Below are positions 6,312-8,386 of a DNA stretch of 8,386 nt, piece after piece. Below the pieces are notes generated by a model, which was given only the letters and a program-made list of their open reading frames with translations, did not search any database and was not told the origin of the DNA. Position 1 is the first letter of the stretch; each line of letters opens with the position of its first letter. A program made the translations under genes and the position numbers. The stretch spans positions 1-8,386 of the forward strand of contig JACMKV010000120.1 in assembly GCA_014379915.1 (NCBI GenBank). Reading direction: 5' to 3'. This stretch comes from Burkholderiales bacterium (lineage in GTDB: Bacteria; Pseudomonadota; Gammaproteobacteria; Burkholderiales; JACMKV01).

Positions 6312-7622
6312 ATGATGAATTTTTCAAAATCAAAAGCCCTGCAGCAAGTAAGCCACGCTTTAATCCCTGGCGGATGCCACACCTACGCGAAGGGCGACGA
6401 TCAATTTCCCGAACACGCGCCGGCTTTCATCGCACGCGGTGAAGGCTGCCACGTTTGGGACGTCGACGGTAACGAATTTATCGAATACGGCATGGGCTTG
6501 CGCGCCGTCACTTTGGGTCACGGCTTCAAACCGGTGATCGATGCAGCTTGCCGCCAGATTCAGCTCGGCCAAAATTTCACACGAGCGGCGCCGGTCGAAA
6601 TCGAGTGCGCGGAAACTTTACTCGATCTGATTCAGGCCGGTGAAATGGCCAAATTTACCAAAGACGGGTCCACTGCTACCAGTGCGGCGGTTCGTCTGGC
6701 GCGCGCCTGCACGGGACGCGACATGGTCGCGATCTGCAGCGATCATCCGTTCATTTCATACAACGACTGGTTCATCGGCGCTTCGCCGATGCCGGCGGGC
6801 GTCCCGGCAGCCGTACGCGATCTGACGATCAAATTCGACTACAACAATATCGCCAGCCTGGCGACTGCATTCGATCGTCATTCCGGAAAAATTGCGTGTG
6901 TGATCATGGAGGCTGAAAAAAACCATCCGCCTGTTGATGATTTTCTGCACAAGGTCCAGGCAATGTGCAGGAAAAATGGCGCGCTTTTTATCGTCGACGA
7001 GATGATCACCGGGTTTCGCTGGCATCTGGGCGGCGCACAGCAACATCACGGTCTCGATCCCGATTTATCCGTATTCGGCAAAGCCATCGGTAACGGCTTC
7101 GCATTGTCGGCGTTGGTAGGCAAGAAAGAGTTCATGATCCGCGGCGGCTACGAGCACGACAAGGAGCGCGTGTTTCTGCTGTCCACCACGCACGGCGCTG
7201 AAACCGGCGCTCTCGCGGCCGGGATCGCGACGATGAACGTTTACCGCGACCAGCAAGTTGTCGAGGTTCTACACAAGCAGGGAAAACGTCTTGCCGATGG
7301 CATCAATCGGGCAATCAGCGAGCATCAGCTCCAAGGCTACTTCGAACTACTCGGTAAGCATTGCAATCTGGTTTATTCGACCAAGGACGAGAGCAAAAAG
7401 GATTCCCAACCTTTCCGCACGCTGTTTCTTCAGGAAACCATCAAGCGCGGGCTGATTCTGCCGTCGCTCGTAATCAGCTTCGCCCATACCGATGCCGACA
7501 TTGACCGGAGCGTGGAAGCGATAGCCGAAGCGTTGCTGGTCTATAAAAATGCATTAAGCGATGGGATAGAAAAGTACCTGATCGGGCGCCCGATCAAGCC
7601 CGCCATCCGGGCGCGCGCTTGA
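6312..7622 (+). CDS. class III PLP aminotransferase, glutamate-1-semialdehyde aminomutase-like
   Basis: Encodes 436 residues, the usual length for class III (fold type I) pyridoxal-phosphate enzymes. Landmarks: the VWDVDGNEFIEYGMGLRAVTLGH opening at 48-70; the phosphate-binding DGSTATSAAVRLAR at 118-131; Asp229 in FIVDEMITGFRW, which holds the pyridine nitrogen; the Schiff-base lysine Lys257 in FGKAIGNGFALSALVG; and the STTHGAETGALAA segment at 291-303. The closest pattern is HemL, but departures such as GSTAT for SGTEAT and a basic C-terminal tail argue against the housekeeping haem enzyme. Copies like this often occur in surface-polysaccharide clusters, probably transaminating a nucleotide-linked sugar or a glycan substituent, which fits the divergent glycosyltransferase next door. 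Two ATGs lie at 6312 and 6315, neither with a strong ribosome-binding site. Confidence 0.87.
   Translation: MMNFSKSKALQQVSHALIPGGCHTYAKGDDQFPEHAPAFIARGEGCHVWDVDGNEFIEYGMGLRAVTLGHGFKPVIDAACRQIQLGQNFTRAAPVEIECAETLLDLIQAGEMAKFTKDGSTATSAAVRLARACTGRDMVAICSDHPFISYNDWFIGASPMPAGVPAAVRDLTIKFDYNNIASLATAFDRHSGKIACVIMEAEKNHPPVDDFLHKVQAMCRKNGALFIVDEMITGFRWHLGGAQQHHGLDPDLSVFGKAIGNGFALSALVGKKEFMIRGGYEHDKERVFLLSTTHGAETGALAAGIATMNVYRDQQVVEVLHKQGKRLADGINRAISEHQLQGYFELLGKHCNLVYSTKDESKKDSQPFRTLFLQETIKRGLILPSLVISFAHTDADIDRSVEAIAEALLVYKNALSDGIEKYLIGRPIKPAIRARA
7579..7596. repeat. 18-bp perfect palindrome near the 3' end of the aminotransferase gene
   Basis: TGATCGGGCGCCCGATCA is a perfect inverted repeat with no loop, coding for part of LIGRPIKP. 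It lies about 26 bp before the stop codon. It could be a protein-binding site or a chance result of codon use; no T-tract follows. Confidence 0.6.
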
Positions 7623-7940
7623 GCATAGCGGCTTAACAACTCGCGAGCGATCTGTTTTCCGCCTGGTGTGCTACGGGAAGATTTGCGAGAGCGTCTTTCA
7701 CATTGTCCCTGTCAAGCCGCGTGAATGCTTGGTCTAGCATTTCAACGACTGAAAGTTACCACGTTTTTTACCACGGTTGCGGCATAACTACCCCTCCGTC
7801 GCTTCCGACTACTACGCCCGCACGCTCACAGTGCAAAGGACTAAGGCTTGTCTTCGGCCAGCTTAGAAAACAGAGATTGTCCGATAGCGTCGCCATAGCT
7901 AAGCTGCACGTTGCCTTGCCTTCACGTTACCGCCAATCCA
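7623..7940. other. 318-bp spacer between the aminotransferase gene and umuD
   Basis: It should contain the 3' end of the aminotransferase transcript and the umuD promoter. I find no canonical SOS box (CTGT-N8-ACAG) by eye and no clear intrinsic terminator. The word TTACCACG is repeated 12 bp apart at 7756-7763 and 7768-7775. A plus-strand open frame from 7703 runs into umuD in another frame, but its composition (Pro/Thr/Arg/Ser rich) is not protein-like, so I do not call it. Confidence 0.6.
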
Positions 7941-8366
7941 ATGCTAACAATTGCCAGTCGCGCCGCGGAATGCCCGACGCGCTTTGTACTTCCGCTCATC
8001 GGCTTCCGCGTCCCCTGCGGCTTCCCCTCGCCAGCCGACGACTACATCGAAGGCCGCATTGACCTGAATGAACACCTGATCAGGAATAAAGAGGCAACCT
8101 TCATCATCCGCGTGCAGGGCTGGTCGATGCTCAAAGCCGGCATTCACGACGGCGACGAATTGATTGTCGATCGATCGATCGAGCCCCGGCACCTCAATGT
8201 CGTAGTCGCCATAGTCAATGGCAGGCTCACAGTCAAGCGCCTCTTTAAGCGTGACGCCGTTGTCAGGTTGACGAGCGATAACGAAGACCATCCCGATATC
8301 GAATTCAAGGACGGCGACGAACTAGAAATCTGGGGCGTCGTGACAACGGTTCTGCACAAGGTGTAG
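7941..8366 (+). CDS. umuD: UmuD, autoproteolytic subunit of DNA polymerase V (S24 family)
   Basis: Encodes 141 residues against 139 in E. coli UmuD. RecA-stimulated self-cleavage should occur at Cys26-Gly27 in PCGFPSPADDYIEGRIDLN, which closely matches the E. coli site. The catalytic dyad is intact: Ser62 in QGWSM and Lys99 in LTVKRL, 37 residues apart as in E. coli (Ser60/Lys97). The cleaved dimer joins UmuC for error-prone translesion synthesis. Trp replaces the usual Asp just before the catalytic Ser, a position that also varies in LexA. I chose the ATG at 7941 because it gives family length; the TTG at 7911 adds ten residues without a match. No strong Shine-Dalgarno and no obvious LexA box are seen. 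umuC would be expected right after, but only 20 bp remain. Confidence 0.93.
   Translation: MLTIASRAAECPTRFVLPLIGFRVPCGFPSPADDYIEGRIDLNEHLIRNKEATFIIRVQGWSMLKAGIHDGDELIVDRSIEPRHLNVVVAIVNGRLTVKRLFKRDAVVRLTSDNEDHPDIEFKDGDELEIWGVVTTVLHKV
8167..8182. repeat. short tandem TCGA tract inside umuD
   Basis: Four copies of TCGA in a row (16 bp), self-complementary, within the codons for IVDRSIEP. It is a simple-sequence tract in which slippage would shift the frame; it may equally be chance. Confidence 0.6.
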
Positions 8367-8386
8367 CTGGGTCGGGTGCTATTGCG

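Noticed and set aside
7703..8062. 119-codon plus-strand open frame overlapping umuD
   Set aside because: It is out of frame with umuD, which is certain, and its composition is not protein-like.
8376..8386. Start of umuC (GTG at 8376, or ATT-GCG read as Ile-Ala)
   Set aside because: Only 11 bases remain. The GTG frame does not give the expected UmuC N-terminus, and the frame that would fit has no normal start codon in view.

Overview
The window reads as a piece of a proteobacterial chromosome, most likely a betaproteobacterium. This rests on moderately high GC, Shine-Dalgarno-type starts, family-level resemblance of the encoded proteins and a Proteobacteria-style palindromic repeat; no rRNA or tRNA is present to fix the taxon. 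I find nine coding features: seven confident intact genes, one very small intact ORF and one decayed gene. There is also a possible gene fragment, a short MITE-like palindromic element and one good bidirectional hairpin between convergent genes.

Positions 1-108 hold an unassignable gene edge. A 142-bp foldback element with 16-bp inverted ends follows (109-250). A plus-strand group comes next: a Nudix hydrolase of the diadenosine-tetraphosphatase type (286-708), a MarC-family integral membrane protein (781-1416), and a thioredoxin-reductase-like flavoprotein (1413-2327) that overlaps the MarC gene by ATGA. A perfect 9-bp stem sits exactly between the convergent stop codons at 2327 and 2352.

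A minus-strand block follows. A 30-residue single-span membrane peptide (2640-2732) lies just upstream of an 88-residue protein of unknown function (2352-2618), both with strong ribosome-binding sites. Further upstream on the same strand are a frameshifted secreted-protein pseudogene (2934-3454) and an intact CorA-type divalent-cation channel (3473-4444).

After a 395-bp spacer without a recognisable gene comes a divergent pair that looks like surface-polysaccharide functions: a GT-B/CgeB-like glycosyltransferase on the minus strand (4840-6018) and a class III, glutamate-1-semialdehyde-aminomutase-like PLP aminotransferase on the plus strand (6312-7622). The DNA between them carries a 77-codon open stretch on the minus strand that resembles a glycosyltransferase piece without a start. 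After a 318-bp spacer the window ends with a complete umuD (7941-8366), 20 bp before the edge; its usual partner umuC would lie just outside.

I see no convincing new multi-gene system. The items most worth a second look are the palindromic element, the overlooked 30-aa ORF paired with the unknown 88-aa protein, the three-frame pseudogene, and the glycosyltransferase fragment.
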